DNA from: Parvimonas sp035282405
GTDB lineage: Bacteria; Bacillota; Clostridia; Tissierellales; Peptoniphilaceae
Assembly (NCBI RefSeq): GCF_035282405.1
Contig: NZ_JAYKBP010000001.1
Location: 496,001-560,000, forward strand
Length of the DNA: 64,000 bases
Direction of reading: 5' to 3'
Below, piece by piece: positions 41,621 through 50,562 of this stretch. Below the pieces are notes generated by a model that was not told the DNA's origin, did no database searches, and saw only the letters and a program-made list of their open reading frames with translations. Position numbers and translations under genes: made by a program. Each line of letters opens with the position of its first letter. Position 1 is the first letter of the stretch.

Positions 41621-41845
41621 ATGAACGTAATAAAAGTAAATACACATGGACTTGATTGACCTCTTCCACTTCTAGAGCTTAAAAAAGCTTTGGGTGATGC
41701 TCAGGTTGGGCAAATTATTGAATTGGAATTTACATGTCCAGAAGCTGTTGGAACTTTACCTTTATATTGTCAAGAACATAATCATGAAATTTTATCTTTT
41801 GATAAACTTGACAGAGAAGGTTGGGTAATAGTTTTAAAGAAATAG
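41621..41845 (+). CDS. SirA/TusA-like selenoprotein candidate (Sec in place of the active Cys)
   Basis: ATG 41621, in-frame TGA at 41657-41659, TAG at 41843-41845; 74 residues with Sec13. The start MNVIKVNTHGLD-U-PLPLLELKKAL is the TusA/SirA motif (GLxCPxP) with UGA exactly where the sulfur-carrying Cys belongs. Further Cys are in FTCPEA and LYCQEHNHEIL, the latter in the position of the family's second conserved Cys region. Starts one base after the yedE stop, sharing its GGAG. TusA-like proteins hand sulfur (or selenium) between proteins, so this would accept the YedE substrate. Confidence 0.85.
41671..41694 (+). promoter_or_regulatory. Hairpin downstream of the sirA-like UGA (possible SECIS)
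   Basis: Ten pairs (including wobbles) between 41671-41680 and 41685-41694 close an AAAA loop, beginning 12 bases after the UGA. Position fits a SECIS, but the loop lacks the usual G. Confidence 0.45.
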
Positions 41846-41879
41846 AAAATAAATAATATAAAAATATTATTTTATAATT

Positions 41880-41923
41880 CAAAAAATCCATAAATACTCT
41901 TCAGAATACTTATGGATTTTTTA
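41880..41923 (+). terminator. Terminator of yedE-sirA
   Basis: Stem AAAAATCCATAA/TTATGGATTTTT with a 14-16-base loop, followed by U-rich sequence, 35 bases past the sirA-like stop. Confidence 0.85.
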
Positions 41924-41993
41924 TTATAAAAAATACCATCATACAATAACTGTAACGACTAACAGCTTATTTCTTAACCACTACTGATATTCA

Positions 41994-42176
41994 CTACATT
42001 TTTTTATTTCCATTTTTATACTTTTTATTAGCTTTAGCAATACCAGTGGTTAGTGCAATAAGCACAAAAATCACTGCATATTCAACTTTATTATTTACAT
42101 AATTAAACATTATTAAATATATCAAAGTCAAGAACAGCAAATTTTTAAAAAATTCTTTAAATATTAATTTAATCAT
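41994..42176 (-). CDS. Small two-helix membrane protein, possible partner of the 42188 gene
   Basis: 60 residues: basic start (MIKLIFKEFFKN), two hydrophobic helices (about 13-25 and 32-46) and a basic tail (KANKKYKNGNKKM). Starts 11 bp after the stop of the secreted-protein gene; its ribosome binding site is weak (GAGAAAGAT). The pairing of a secreted peptide with a small basic membrane protein recalls bacteriocin immunity, but nothing proves this. Confidence 0.55.
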   Translation of the reverse strand: MIKLIFKEFFKNLLFLTLIYLIMFNYVNNKVEYAVIFVLIALTTGIAKANKKYKNGNKKM

Positions 42177-42187
42177 ATCTTTCTCAT

Positions 42188-42508
42188 TTAATCAACAAGA
42201 GCCATTAATCTTCCTATTAATATTGATATCATTGCTGATGCAGTAGGATTCCCATGAACCATTCCTGCTAACACATTAAGAGTATACAATGCTGCTTTTG
42301 TATTTTGTATGCTAGACTTTCTCAAAAACTCTTGTTGTTCAGGAGTCAATTCATCATACAATTTGTCTATCTCAACTTTCAAATAATAAGGAAGTGCTCC
42401 ACTCCAGTCTTCTTGAGCATAAATTCTAGATTCGTTCAATGAAGATACTGCTGGTAAAATACCTATCATAAAAGCCAATAACAATACAATCCTTCTTTTA
42501 CATTTCAT
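42188..42508 (-). CDS. Small secreted protein of unknown function
   Basis: 106 residues. Signal peptide at 1-31 (MKCKRRIVLLLAFMIGILPA, cleavage near IYAQ-ED). The mature part, about 75 residues, has an amphipathic helix (VEIDKLYDELTPEQQEFLRK) and a hydrophobic Gly/Ala-rich end (NVLAGMVHGNPTASAMIS). TTGGAGG ribosome binding site 7 bp before ATG. A TACAnnTGTA palindrome sits at the likely transcription start. Could be a peptide toxin or a sensor subunit; no family recognised. Confidence 0.7.
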   Translation of the reverse strand: MKCKRRIVLLLAFMIGILPAVSSLNESRIYAQEDWSGALPYYLKVEIDKLYDELTPEQQEFLRKSSIQNTKAALYTLNVLAGMVHGNPTASAMISILIGRLMALVD

Positions 42509-42532
42509 AACAAAACCTCCAAAAATTTATTT

Positions 42533-42560
42533 AGTACATCTGTACTATGGTCTTATTATA
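42533..42560 (-). promoter_or_regulatory. -10 element with CopY/BlaI-type operator
   Basis: On the minus strand -10 TATAAT (42555-42560) is followed by the 14-bp palindrome AGTACATCTGTACT (42533-42546), which contains TACAnnTGTA, the core bound by CopY/BlaI/MecI repressors. It covers roughly +2 to +15 of the transcript. The -35 is poor. Confidence 0.55.
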
Positions 42561-42628
42561 TCATAAAGTTTTTTTTAAAAAAAGACTATTATTTTAAAAA
42601 AAATATGGTACAATTAAAGGGTTAAAGT

Positions 42629-44362
42629 TCATTTTTTATATTTATCATACAATTTATCTTTAAAGTCAATAAATAGGGTTTTGTAATTATCGTAATAGAC
42701 CATTCCAAGTCCTGTTCCCTTTGCTTTTCTAATATGTTTTTTTTCTGTGTAATCTACATTTGCATATCCTTCATTTTTAAAATAACTGTAATATCCGGCT
42801 AAAAATCCTGCGATTTTGTAGTCATCTTCTGTTAGATTTGATCCTCTTAAGATTACATGGCTTCCCGGAACATCTTGCGCATGGAAAAATATATCATTTT
42901 TATTTGCAAATTTTAATGTTAAATTTTCATTTTGTAAATTATTCTTTCCAACATAAATCAATGCTCCTGAGTCAGTTTCAAAAATATAAGGTTTTGACTT
43001 TTCAAGTTTTTGTTTATTTTTTTTACTTTTTCTAACATATCCCAAAGAAATAAGTTCTTCTTCAATTTCAGAAAGCTCATTTAATTCTGTTATAATTTCA
43101 ATAGTTTCCAAAATTTGTTTTATATACTTCATTTCTTCTTCAATTTTCGGTAATTCAGCCTTTATTATTTCGTCAGCAGTTTTTAATTTTTTATATTTTT
43201 TATAATATGATTCAATATTTTCTCTTGGAGATTTCTTTTCATCAAGGGAAATTTCAATCTCCTTCATATTATCATAAATATTTTCTACAGAGATTTTTTT
43301 CATTCCCTTTTCTATCTTATAGATATTTATAGAAAGCAAATCTGCATTAATCTTTAAATCTTCTTTACTTTGGTTATTCAAAAGTTCATCATTCATTGCT
43401 AAATACTTATTTGTAAGTCTATTTAATTTTGTAGTCAAAATCTTTTTAAATCCTGATGCCTTTTGATTAATCCTATCTCTTAAGGAATTGTTATGATAAA
43501 AACTTTCGACTAATTTCGATAAACTATCAACCCTTTCTTTTTTTTCATATAAGTCCAAATCAAAACAATAAAAATCTTTATTGTTATTCATCTCATCTTT
43601 AATAAAAATAGGAGAATAGTTTTTATCTTTAATATTTTCAACCAATTTTACAAAATTTTCATCAATTCTTTGTATATTTTCCACACTTAAATTTGCAGAG
43701 TTTATATCCGTATCAACATTTGAATTATGTAATAATTCATAGGAAATAATCGGAGAAAAGCCCAAATAATTTGTATAAAAGAACTTTTTCATTGAAATTT
43801 GTTCAGAATTTTTTAATATTTCAGAAGGCAATTTATAATTTTCATCTAAAATATTCTCTTTTTCATCTTTTACGAAAAAGTAATCCTTATTTGGAAAAAC
43901 CTCCCTTACACTACTTTGTCTGGAGTCTATATGCTTAATTGCATCAATAATTTTATTACTCTCTTTATCAACAAGAATTATATTTGAATGTTTTCCCATA
44001 ATTTCAATGATTAAAAGTTTTTTACTAAGTTCTTTTAATTCATTTAAATTTTCAATTTCAAAGCAAACAACCCTATCCATTTTATGTTGATATATATTTT
44101 TAATAGTACCTCCAACTAAATGTTTCCTTAACAACATACAAAAATTATATGCAGTTATCGGATTTTTTTTGCTTTTTTCACTCAAATGAATTCTTGAAAG
44201 ATTATTCGCACAAGAAAGTAATAATTTATAATTCTCCTTGTTATAAATCTGTATATTTATTTCATTTTTATCTGGTTGATTTATTTTATTTATTTTTCCA
44301 TTTAATAAAAGCGGATATATTTCATCAACAACCGCTTTTGTAAAAATTCCATCAAAACTCAT
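42629..44362 (-). CDS. rqcH: NFACT-family ribosome quality control protein RqcH
   Basis: 577 residues. Binds stalled 50S subunits and adds C-terminal alanine tails. NFACT-N domain at the start (MSFDGIFTKAVVDEIYPLLL), helix-hairpin-helix and coiled-coil middle (about 290-420), NFACT-R at the end with FHAQDVPGSHVILRG. The same family was first described as fibronectin-binding protein FbpA. Lies 17 bp after ecfT and is probably cotranscribed. Confidence 0.93.
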   Translation of the reverse strand: MSFDGIFTKAVVDEIYPLLLNGKINKINQPDKNEINIQIYNKENYKLLLSCANNLSRIHLSEKSKKNPITAYNFCMLLRKHLVGGTIKNIYQHKMDRVVCFEIENLNELKELSKKLLIIEIMGKHSNIILVDKESNKIIDAIKHIDSRQSSVREVFPNKDYFFVKDEKENILDENYKLPSEILKNSEQISMKKFFYTNYLGFSPIISYELLHNSNVDTDINSANLSVENIQRIDENFVKLVENIKDKNYSPIFIKDEMNNNKDFYCFDLDLYEKKERVDSLSKLVESFYHNNSLRDRINQKASGFKKILTTKLNRLTNKYLAMNDELLNNQSKEDLKINADLLSINIYKIEKGMKKISVENIYDNMKEIEISLDEKKSPRENIESYYKKYKKLKTADEIIKAELPKIEEEMKYIKQILETIEIITELNELSEIEEELISLGYVRKSKKNKQKLEKSKPYIFETDSGALIYVGKNNLQNENLTLKFANKNDIFFHAQDVPGSHVILRGSNLTEDDYKIAGFLAGYYSYFKNEGYANVDYTEKKHIRKAKGTGLGMVYYDNYKTLFIDFKDKLYDKYKK

Positions 44363-44379
44363 TTTTCTTTCCTTTATTT

Positions 44380-45198
44380 CTAATTAAAAATCCAAATATT
44401 CAAGAAATATCTTGATGCTATTACAAGTCCAAAAAATACTGTTATGAAAGCCATAACTATATAATCCGTTCTTGAATATTTTAGAACATTCATTCTAGTT
44501 CTTCCTTCTCCCCCTCTATAACATCTAGCTTCCATTGCAACAGCTAATTCATCTGCACGTTTTAGAGCATTTACAAAAAGTGGAACAAGCAAAGGAATCA
44601 AACTTTTTGCTCTTGATATAATACTTCCAGTTTCAAAATCTGCACCTCTTGCAGTTTGAGCCTTAGTAATTTTATCCATTTCATCTAAAATTGTTGGTAT
44701 AAATCTTAGGGCTATTGTCATCATCATAGCTACAGAATGAGCAGGAAACTTGATTTTTTCAAAAGGTTTCATAACATATTCCAAAGCATCAGTAAGCACA
44801 ATTGGACTTGTTGTAAGAGTTAAAAGGCTTGTACCTATAACTAAAAGAATTATCCTAACACTCATAAATGCACTTAGTTTAATTCCTTCTTTAGTTATAT
44901 TTATAATCCATATTCTAAATAAGACCTCTCCCGGTGTTAAAATTAAATTCAAAATCACCGTAAATAAAACAATATAAAAAATTCCTTTTAATCCCTTTAA
45001 AACCATTAAAATCGGTAATTTTGCGATTTTTATAATTGAAAATAAAAAAATTGCAAGTGGTATAAAAACAAGAAAACTTTTTATAAAAAATATGGAAAGT
45101 ATAAACATAAAAATAAAATATAGTTTAAGTCTAGAATCTAGTCTGTGAACAATACTATCTCCTGGAAAAAATCTACCTATTGATATATTTTTTACCAT
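44380..45198 (-). CDS. ecfT: ECF transporter transmembrane subunit EcfT
   Basis: 272 residues, five or six helices. Opens GRFFPGDSIVHRLDSRLKL and has the two Ala-Arg-Gly coupling motifs that bind the ATPases: AQTARGADF and MEARCYRGGEGRTRM. One base overlap with ecfA2. Common scaffold for vitamin-specific S components located elsewhere. Confidence 0.97.
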   Translation of the reverse strand: MVKNISIGRFFPGDSIVHRLDSRLKLYFIFMFILSIFFIKSFLVFIPLAIFLFSIIKIAKLPILMVLKGLKGIFYIVLFTVILNLILTPGEVLFRIWIINITKEGIKLSAFMSVRIILLVIGTSLLTLTTSPIVLTDALEYVMKPFEKIKFPAHSVAMMMTIALRFIPTILDEMDKITKAQTARGADFETGSIISRAKSLIPLLVPLFVNALKRADELAVAMEARCYRGGEGRTRMNVLKYSRTDYIVMAFITVFFGLVIASRYFLNIWIFN

Positions 45199-46052
45199 TA
45201 ATTTTTCCTCAATTCTCTTTTAATTTCGTTAAAAGCTTCATCAACTGTTAGAATATTTTTGCTAAAATGATATCCTTTTTTTCTTAAAATATCCATAAGT
45301 TCCGTAATTTGTGGAACATTAAGTCCGACTTTCTTTAAATCATCTACATCGCTAAAAGCTTCTTTTGTACTTTTGTCTAAATGGATATGTCCATTTTTCA
45401 TTATAATAATCCTATTTACTAGTTTTGCAACATCTTCCATGCTATGAGAAATCAAAACTATTGTAATATTATTCTTCTCATAAAGCCTTTTAATTTGAAA
45501 AAATAGTTCATCTCTTCCCTTAGGGTCAAGTCCCGCCGTAGGTTCATCTAAAATCAAAATATCAGGTTTCATAGCCAAAATTCCAGCTATTGCAACCCTT
45601 CTTTTTTGCCCGCCAGAAATTTCAAAAGGAGATTTATCTTTTTTAGCTTCATAATCAAGTCCTACAAGCTCCATTGCTTCTTTTACTCTCTCTGTAACTT
45701 CTTCTTCGCTAAGTCCCATATTCTTAGGTCCAAAAGCAATATCTTTTTCAATTGTTTCTTCAAAAAGTTGATATTCAGGATATTGAAAAACTAATCCAAT
45801 TTTATATCTTAAACCGCTTTTAGCAAGTTCCTTATCTTTAGTGTTCATATCTCCTATAAAAACATCTCCACTTGTAGGCTTTAGAATTCCATTAAAATGT
45901 TGAATCAATGTTGATTTTCCACTTCCTGTATGCCCTATAACACCAACAAATTCTCCGTTTTTTATAGTTAAATCTATATTGTCTAAAGCAAGTTTTTCAA
46001 AAGGAGTTTTTTCTCCATAGACAAAACTTACATTTTTAAAATTTATATCCAT
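45198..46052 (-). CDS. ecfA2: ECF transporter ATPase EcfA2
   Basis: 284 residues. Walker A GHTGSGKST, signature ISGGQKRRVAIAGILAM, Walker B ILILDEPTAGLDPKGRDE, switch His in VLISHSMEDVA. C-terminal extension VPQITELMDILRKKGY is typical of A2. Overlaps ecfA1 and ecfT by one base each. Confidence 0.96.
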   Translation of the reverse strand: MDINFKNVSFVYGEKTPFEKLALDNIDLTIKNGEFVGVIGHTGSGKSTLIQHFNGILKPTSGDVFIGDMNTKDKELAKSGLRYKIGLVFQYPEYQLFEETIEKDIAFGPKNMGLSEEEVTERVKEAMELVGLDYEAKKDKSPFEISGGQKRRVAIAGILAMKPDILILDEPTAGLDPKGRDELFFQIKRLYEKNNITIVLISHSMEDVAKLVNRIIIMKNGHIHLDKSTKEAFSDVDDLKKVGLNVPQITELMDILRKKGYHFSKNILTVDEAFNEIKRELRKN

Positions 46053-46897
46053 TATTTTAATTTTCTCTCCAAAAATTCTATCATTTCATCATTCGTTAAA
46101 ATATCGGAAGGAATTTCTACTCCTTCATTCTTTAAAAGATAGGCAAGTTCTGTAACCTGAGGAATAGAAAGTCCTAATTCTCGTAAAGTTTCAACGTTTG
46201 AAAAAACTTTTTTAGGGCTGTCATCAAACTCAACCTTTCCCTCATTTAAAACAATAACTCTATCGGCAAGAACAGCTTCTTCCATATAATGAGTTATATA
46301 TAAAATAGTTTTATTTTCTTCTCTATTTAATTTCAAAATAGTATCCATAATATCTTTTCTTCCAATAGGATCAAGCATTGCTGTTGATTCATCAAAAATT
46401 ATTACTTCCGATTTCATTGAAAGAATTCCAGCTATCGCAACTCTCTGTTTTTGCCCACCTGAAAGCATATGTGGAGAATGTTTTTTATACTCTTCCATCT
46501 CAACAATTTTTAAAGCTTCATCAACTCTTTCTCTTATTTCAGCAGAAGGAACTCCTAAATTTTCAGGACCAAAAGCTACATCTTCCTCTACAACTGTCGC
46601 GACAAGTTGATTATCAGGATTTTGAAAAACCATCGCACATTTTTGTCTAATATCCCAAATTCTATTTTCATCCTTTGTATTAATCCCAAAAATTTCAATT
46701 TCTCCATCTGTTGGAGTAATCTGAGCATTTAAAAGTTTTGCTAAAGTAGATTTTCCACTTCCATTATGTCCCAAAATAGAAATCAATTCCCCCTTATTCA
46801 CAGAAAAACTGACTCCGTCCAAAGCGGTACTCTTCTTATCATCCTCACCAGTATATTCATATCTTAAATCTTTTATATCAATTATTTTTTCATTCAA
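46052..46897 (-). CDS. ecfA1: ECF transporter ATPase EcfA1
   Basis: 281 residues. Walker A GHNGSGKST, Q-loop FQNPDNQLVATVVEEDVAFG (the A1-type Q-helix), signature LSGGQKQRVAIAG, Walker B VIIFDESTAMLDPIGR with Ser in place of the usual Pro, switch His in YITHYMEEAV. First gene of ecfA1-ecfA2-ecfT-rqcH. Confidence 0.96.
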   Translation of the reverse strand: MNEKIIDIKDLRYEYTGEDDKKSTALDGVSFSVNKGELISILGHNGSGKSTLAKLLNAQITPTDGEIEIFGINTKDENRIWDIRQKCAMVFQNPDNQLVATVVEEDVAFGPENLGVPSAEIRERVDEALKIVEMEEYKKHSPHMLSGGQKQRVAIAGILSMKSEVIIFDESTAMLDPIGRKDIMDTILKLNREENKTILYITHYMEEAVLADRVIVLNEGKVEFDDSPKKVFSNVETLRELGLSIPQVTELAYLLKNEGVEIPSDILTNDEMIEFLERKLK

Positions 46898-46984
46898 AAT
46901 TTATCACCTACTAACAACTTATGATAACATAAACAATACTTTTTTTCAATAATAACAAGTATTGAATACCCAAAAATCAAACAA

Positions 46985-47012
46985 AAAAAGACAACTTTCG
47001 TAAAGTTGCCTT
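46985..47012 (-). terminator. Terminator of the lic/NCS1 transcript
   Basis: Minus-strand stem GCAACTTTACGAAAGTTGT (46991-47009) with U7, 10 bases after the NCS1 stop at 47022. Confidence 0.8.
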
Positions 47013-47021
47013 TAAAATATT

Positions 47022-48454
47022 CTATACTATTTCTAAATCATTTCTATCTTTTAACATATATGACTTTAATGGACTTAAGCTTGCTAGCCAATATAAAAGT
47101 CCTCCAAAAATTGCAGTAAATCCACTACCTGTTGTAATTAAGAACAGATTGCTTTTAATTGCTCCCGTCATTGGATTATATACAAATAACATTGCTAATG
47201 CAAAAGTTATTATTACAATTCCAAGACCTACTAAGTTAAAACCATTTGTAAATTTATAGGAATCATGTCCTCTAATGAAAAACGCAGATTTTAAAGATAA
47301 CATTCTTTTTCTAACTATTAAATAATCTACAACAATCATCCCTATTATTGGACCTTGAATATATGCCGCTAATGAAATAAATGAACCAAAATATTCTTCA
47401 ACTCCACCCCAAATAGTCAATCCACTAACATAAATCATAGCTATAATTACTAATTTTTTGTAACTTAATTTAGGCGCATACCACTCTTTATTATCATACA
47501 ATTAACATAGGAACCAGTTCCCTGTGTTCCAATATTTGCAAAGGCAACTAAAAGCAAACTCAATAATGCAAATCCCGGAGTTGCCAATGTTGATAACATT
47601 TTTGTAGGATCACTTTCATATACACCAGTTCTTACAAACATTGCCAATGCCATAACACCTCCTGTCGCTACGAAAAATGATGCTACAGCTCCATAGGATA
47701 AACTTGTTGCCCAATATCCACTTTTTTCAGATTTTGCAAGTCTAGGAAGTACTAGAGCCTGTGTTGACCAAGAAAATGCAAAAGCAATATTTCCTTCTCC
47801 AGATAACATAAAGTTTTGTAATTTTGTAGTTCCTTCAGCTAAGATAGGTTTAACTTTTAAAATATCAGAAATTGGAACCGCAAAAAGACAAATTGCAACT
47901 ATTATAACTCCAACCACAAGCAAAGTCATAACTAAAAACCTGTTTGTCCACTTAATAACCTCCGGCCCTCCAAGTGCAATTAAAGTTCCAAGCACAACAC
48001 ATACTGTTCCAAGTAACGGTTTGAAAATTATAGGATTTAATTCAACTCCAAAACTTAATGCAAGATTAATCATAGATGAAGCAAAGAGATTTGCTGCAAC
48101 TGCATACCAACCAAAGTTTGCAAAACTTATAACTGTTGATAAAATTGCAACTCCTTTTTCTCCCAAAACACTTCTCAACCATATCCACAAATCTATTCCA
48201 TAACGCACGGCAAATAACACAGGCAAACATTCTATCATTACAAATATTAGATTGAAACAAAAAATATTTATAATCATCTGTTTAAATCCTAAAAATTGTG
48301 CAACATAGGCTCCTTGTGTATAACACCAAGTTGCTATTGCAAAACCACTTGTGGTTAAAAACAAATCTAAGAAAGAATACTTCCTTTCGGAATTCATCAT
48401 AGGAACAACACCTGTTACCGTCTCCTGCTGAATATAATTTAATTTCCCACTCAT
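47022..48454 (-). pseudogene. NCS1-family (cytosine/allantoin permease type) transporter, frameshifted
   Basis: Two overlapping frames make one transporter. The first (48454 to 47465, 329 residues) carries helices 1-8 or so, with LFLTTSGFAIATWCYTQGAY, NFGWYAVAANLFASSMI and AFANIGTQGTGSYVN; the second (47501 to 47022, about 159 residues) carries the last four helices (ISLAAYIQGPIIGMIVVDYL). Moving between them requires a -1 shift within the 37-base overlap; I see no slippery heptamer there, so a one-base deletion or an assembly error is likelier than programmed shifting. Lies directly after a small membrane gene and the licC-licA fusion; substrate unknown, choline-like compounds possible by context. 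Confidence 0.8.
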
Positions 48455-48636
48455 TATTCAATTACTCCTATCATACATAATATAACTAAAAATATAGAAA
48501 TTATTACAATTCCACAAATAAGAATCCAATCTATTTTCGTGATTTTTTTAGGAAATTCATAATCTTCTTTAGACATTATATCCAATCTTTTTTCTGTTTC
48601 TTCATAAATAATTTTTTCAATAGACAGATTATTCAT
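48454..48636 (-). CDS. Small single-span membrane protein next to the NCS1 transporter
   Basis: 60 residues from the ATG at 48634-48636, with GAGGAG 6 bp upstream. A charged N-terminal half (NNLSIEKIIYEETEKRLD, YEFPKKITKID) precedes one membrane helix (WILICGIVIISIFLVILCMIG). Overlaps the licC-licA stop by 8 bp and shares a base with the transporter ATG. Small partner subunits of this size accompany several Na+ symporters; here that is an inference from position. Confidence 0.75.
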   Translation of the reverse strand: MNNLSIEKIIYEETEKRLDIMSKEDYEFPKKITKIDWILICGIVIISIFLVILCMIGVIE

Positions 48637-50419
48637 CACTATCTCCTCGTTCATATAATTTCAAAGCATAGTCAGCATATTCTTTAGTATGATTATACCA
48701 AATATACAAATATTCCCCAATGCTCTTTCCTTGAATTTCTTGATTAATTGCCCATAAGAACCAATAAAATGAACTTACTGCAACATAGGCAATATAATGT
48801 CTTAATTCTTTAGCTGTAGGATTTCCACTAAAATATTCTTTTATTATATCAACTGCTTCATCAAAAGAATATTTTGAACAAGTAATAAAACAGCCAAGAT
48901 CTCCTGCAGGATCTGACATTGCAGAATATTCCCAATCTATTAAATACATTTTATCTCTGTTGTCCAATAAAAAATTCAAATTATAACTGTCGCAATGGCA
49001 AATGCACTCTTTTATATCATCTTTGTCTAAAAAATTCTTTAATCTATAGATTTTATCGTTCATAAAACTCATATCATCAAAATCATCTCTATGCGAATTT
49101 TTTATTTTGATTTTAAAATTCTCAATTTCCTCAAAAATATTGAATTTAAATTTCGTTATTCTACCACTTGTATGCAATTTTTTAAGCATAGAGATAGCTC
49201 TTTTTACACTCTTTTTATCGGCATAATCTAGAATTTTTACATTTTCTATATATTTTGAAATTTTCCAACCACTATCCTTATCCATATAGATATAAGTATC
49301 ATCTAACTCTAATTCTTTTGCAATTTTCATTGAGTCAAACTCACTTTTTCTATTTATGATTAATTCAGTTCCAGGACCTGGATGTCTATATACATAGGAC
49401 TTTCCCTTACAACTGAATTTAAAAGAAGTATTTGTCATTCCCATTTTTATAGGTTTAATATCCTTTATTTCCTCTTCATTACATTTTAAAACAGAGCAAA
49501 TATTTTGGAAAATTTTAGAGTCAGAGTTAGTAACATATTTTTCGTCAAAAAGTCTTAACTCCTCCAAAGAATCAAATTCTTTTATATCCTCTACATCATA
49601 TTTTCTAATATACATATTATCCAATTCTTTTATATGTCGCATATAAAAAGTTTCCCACAAATTTTCATGAACTATCGGCTCATGATATTCAGCTTTCAAC
49701 AATTTCACAAACTTATTACTGAATTCTCTGTTAAAAAAAACATGACCCAGCATTATCCAATCGTCTTTTCCCCCAATTGTTATTCCTTTTATTCTTCCCT
49801 TTTTATCACATTCTGCAAAATATTCATCGCTTTCTCCATCTTGATAAACAGCTGAATAATATGCTCTGTAAACATATTTTTCAAAAGGATTATTTGGAAA
49901 ATAATTATCTGAAGAACAGATGTAAGTGTTTTTTAATTTATCAGTAACCAAAATTAGAGATGAAGTATTGTTAAATCTGTAATAATCTTCATTAACGACT
50001 ATATCTACTCCATATTTTTCTGCAAGATAAAACATCTTTTCCTTCATATAACCTACAACTAAAGTAATATCTTCAATTCCCGCTTCTTTTAGTTGTAAAA
50101 TTTCTCTTTCAATTAGTTTTTCCCCTTTTACATTTAAAAGACCTTTTGGACTTTCATAACAAAGAGGAGCGAATCTTGAACTCATTCCAGCTGCCATTAT
50201 TATTGCATTATCAACTTTATATGGCTCTAATGTAGAAAATCCTTTAGCTGTAATTTTGAAATCTTTATCTATAAATTCATTATTTTTTAATTTTTTTAAA
50301 ATTTCATTAACTTTTCCCAAAGAAATTTTTGTAATTTCTGAAATTTCTCTTTGAGTATATTTTTTATTTGGATTTTTAAAAAATAGATTTAAAATATCAA
50401 ATTGTTGTATTGTTAACAT
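48629..50419 (-). CDS. Fused winged-helix regulator, phosphocholine cytidylyltransferase (LicC) and choline kinase (LicA)
   Basis: 596 residues from the ATG 50417-50419 (AAGGAGG, 5 bp upstream). Three modules: a winged helix-turn-helix at about 1-60 (QREISEITKISLGKVNEILKK), a LicC-type nucleotidyltransferase at about 70-290 (IIMAAGMSSRFAPLCYESPK, YICSSDNYF) and a LicA choline kinase at about 300-590 (Brenner motif ICHCDSYNLNFLL and LIDWEYSAMSDPAGDLG). It would phosphorylate choline and activate it as CDP-choline for LicD transfer. The HTH may make it autoregulatory: a dyad spans its promoter. No LicB-like gene adjoins it. Confidence 0.92.
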   Translation of the reverse strand: MLTIQQFDILNLFFKNPNKKYTQREISEITKISLGKVNEILKKLKNNEFIDKDFKITAKGFSTLEPYKVDNAIIMAAGMSSRFAPLCYESPKGLLNVKGEKLIEREILQLKEAGIEDITLVVGYMKEKMFYLAEKYGVDIVVNEDYYRFNNTSSLILVTDKLKNTYICSSDNYFPNNPFEKYVYRAYYSAVYQDGESDEYFAECDKKGRIKGITIGGKDDWIMLGHVFFNREFSNKFVKLLKAEYHEPIVHENLWETFYMRHIKELDNMYIRKYDVEDIKEFDSLEELRLFDEKYVTNSDSKIFQNICSVLKCNEEEIKDIKPIKMGMTNTSFKFSCKGKSYVYRHPGPGTELIINRKSEFDSMKIAKELELDDTYIYMDKDSGWKISKYIENVKILDYADKKSVKRAISMLKKLHTSGRITKFKFNIFEEIENFKIKIKNSHRDDFDDMSFMNDKIYRLKNFLDKDDIKECICHCDSYNLNFLLDNRDKMYLIDWEYSAMSDPAGDLGCFITCSKYSFDEAVDIIKEYFSGNPTAKELRHYIAYVAVSSFYWFLWAINQEIQGKSIGEYLYIWYNHTKEYADYALKLYERGDSDE

Positions 50420-50437
50420 AAATACCTCCTTAAATAT

Positions 50438-50478
50438 CTTGTTCACAAATTATACCACACTATATAAAAATGAACAAG
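50438..50478 (-). promoter_or_regulatory. licC-licA promoter inside an 8-bp inverted repeat
   Basis: Minus strand: -35 TTGTTC (50472-50477), 17-bp spacer, -10 TATAAT (50449-50454). CTTGTTCA (50438-50445) and TGAACAAG (50471-50478) are perfect inverted half-sites, one covering the -35, the other the start point, 33 bp centre to centre (about three helical turns). Confidence 0.7.
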
Positions 50479-50480
50479 AA

Positions 50481-50514
50481 AAAAGTTCTAAAAATTTAAT
50501 GTTTTAGAACTTTT
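50481..50514 (-). terminator. Terminator of the 51726-50563 pair
   Basis: Stem AAAAGTTCTAAAA/TTTTAGAACTTTT with an 8-base loop and U-runs, lying between the 50563 gene and the licC-licA promoter. Its stem matches that of the terminator at 51914-51950. Confidence 0.85.
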
Positions 50515-50562
50515 TATACATTTTTAATTTAATTTTTTATAATTTATACAAAATAATATTAT

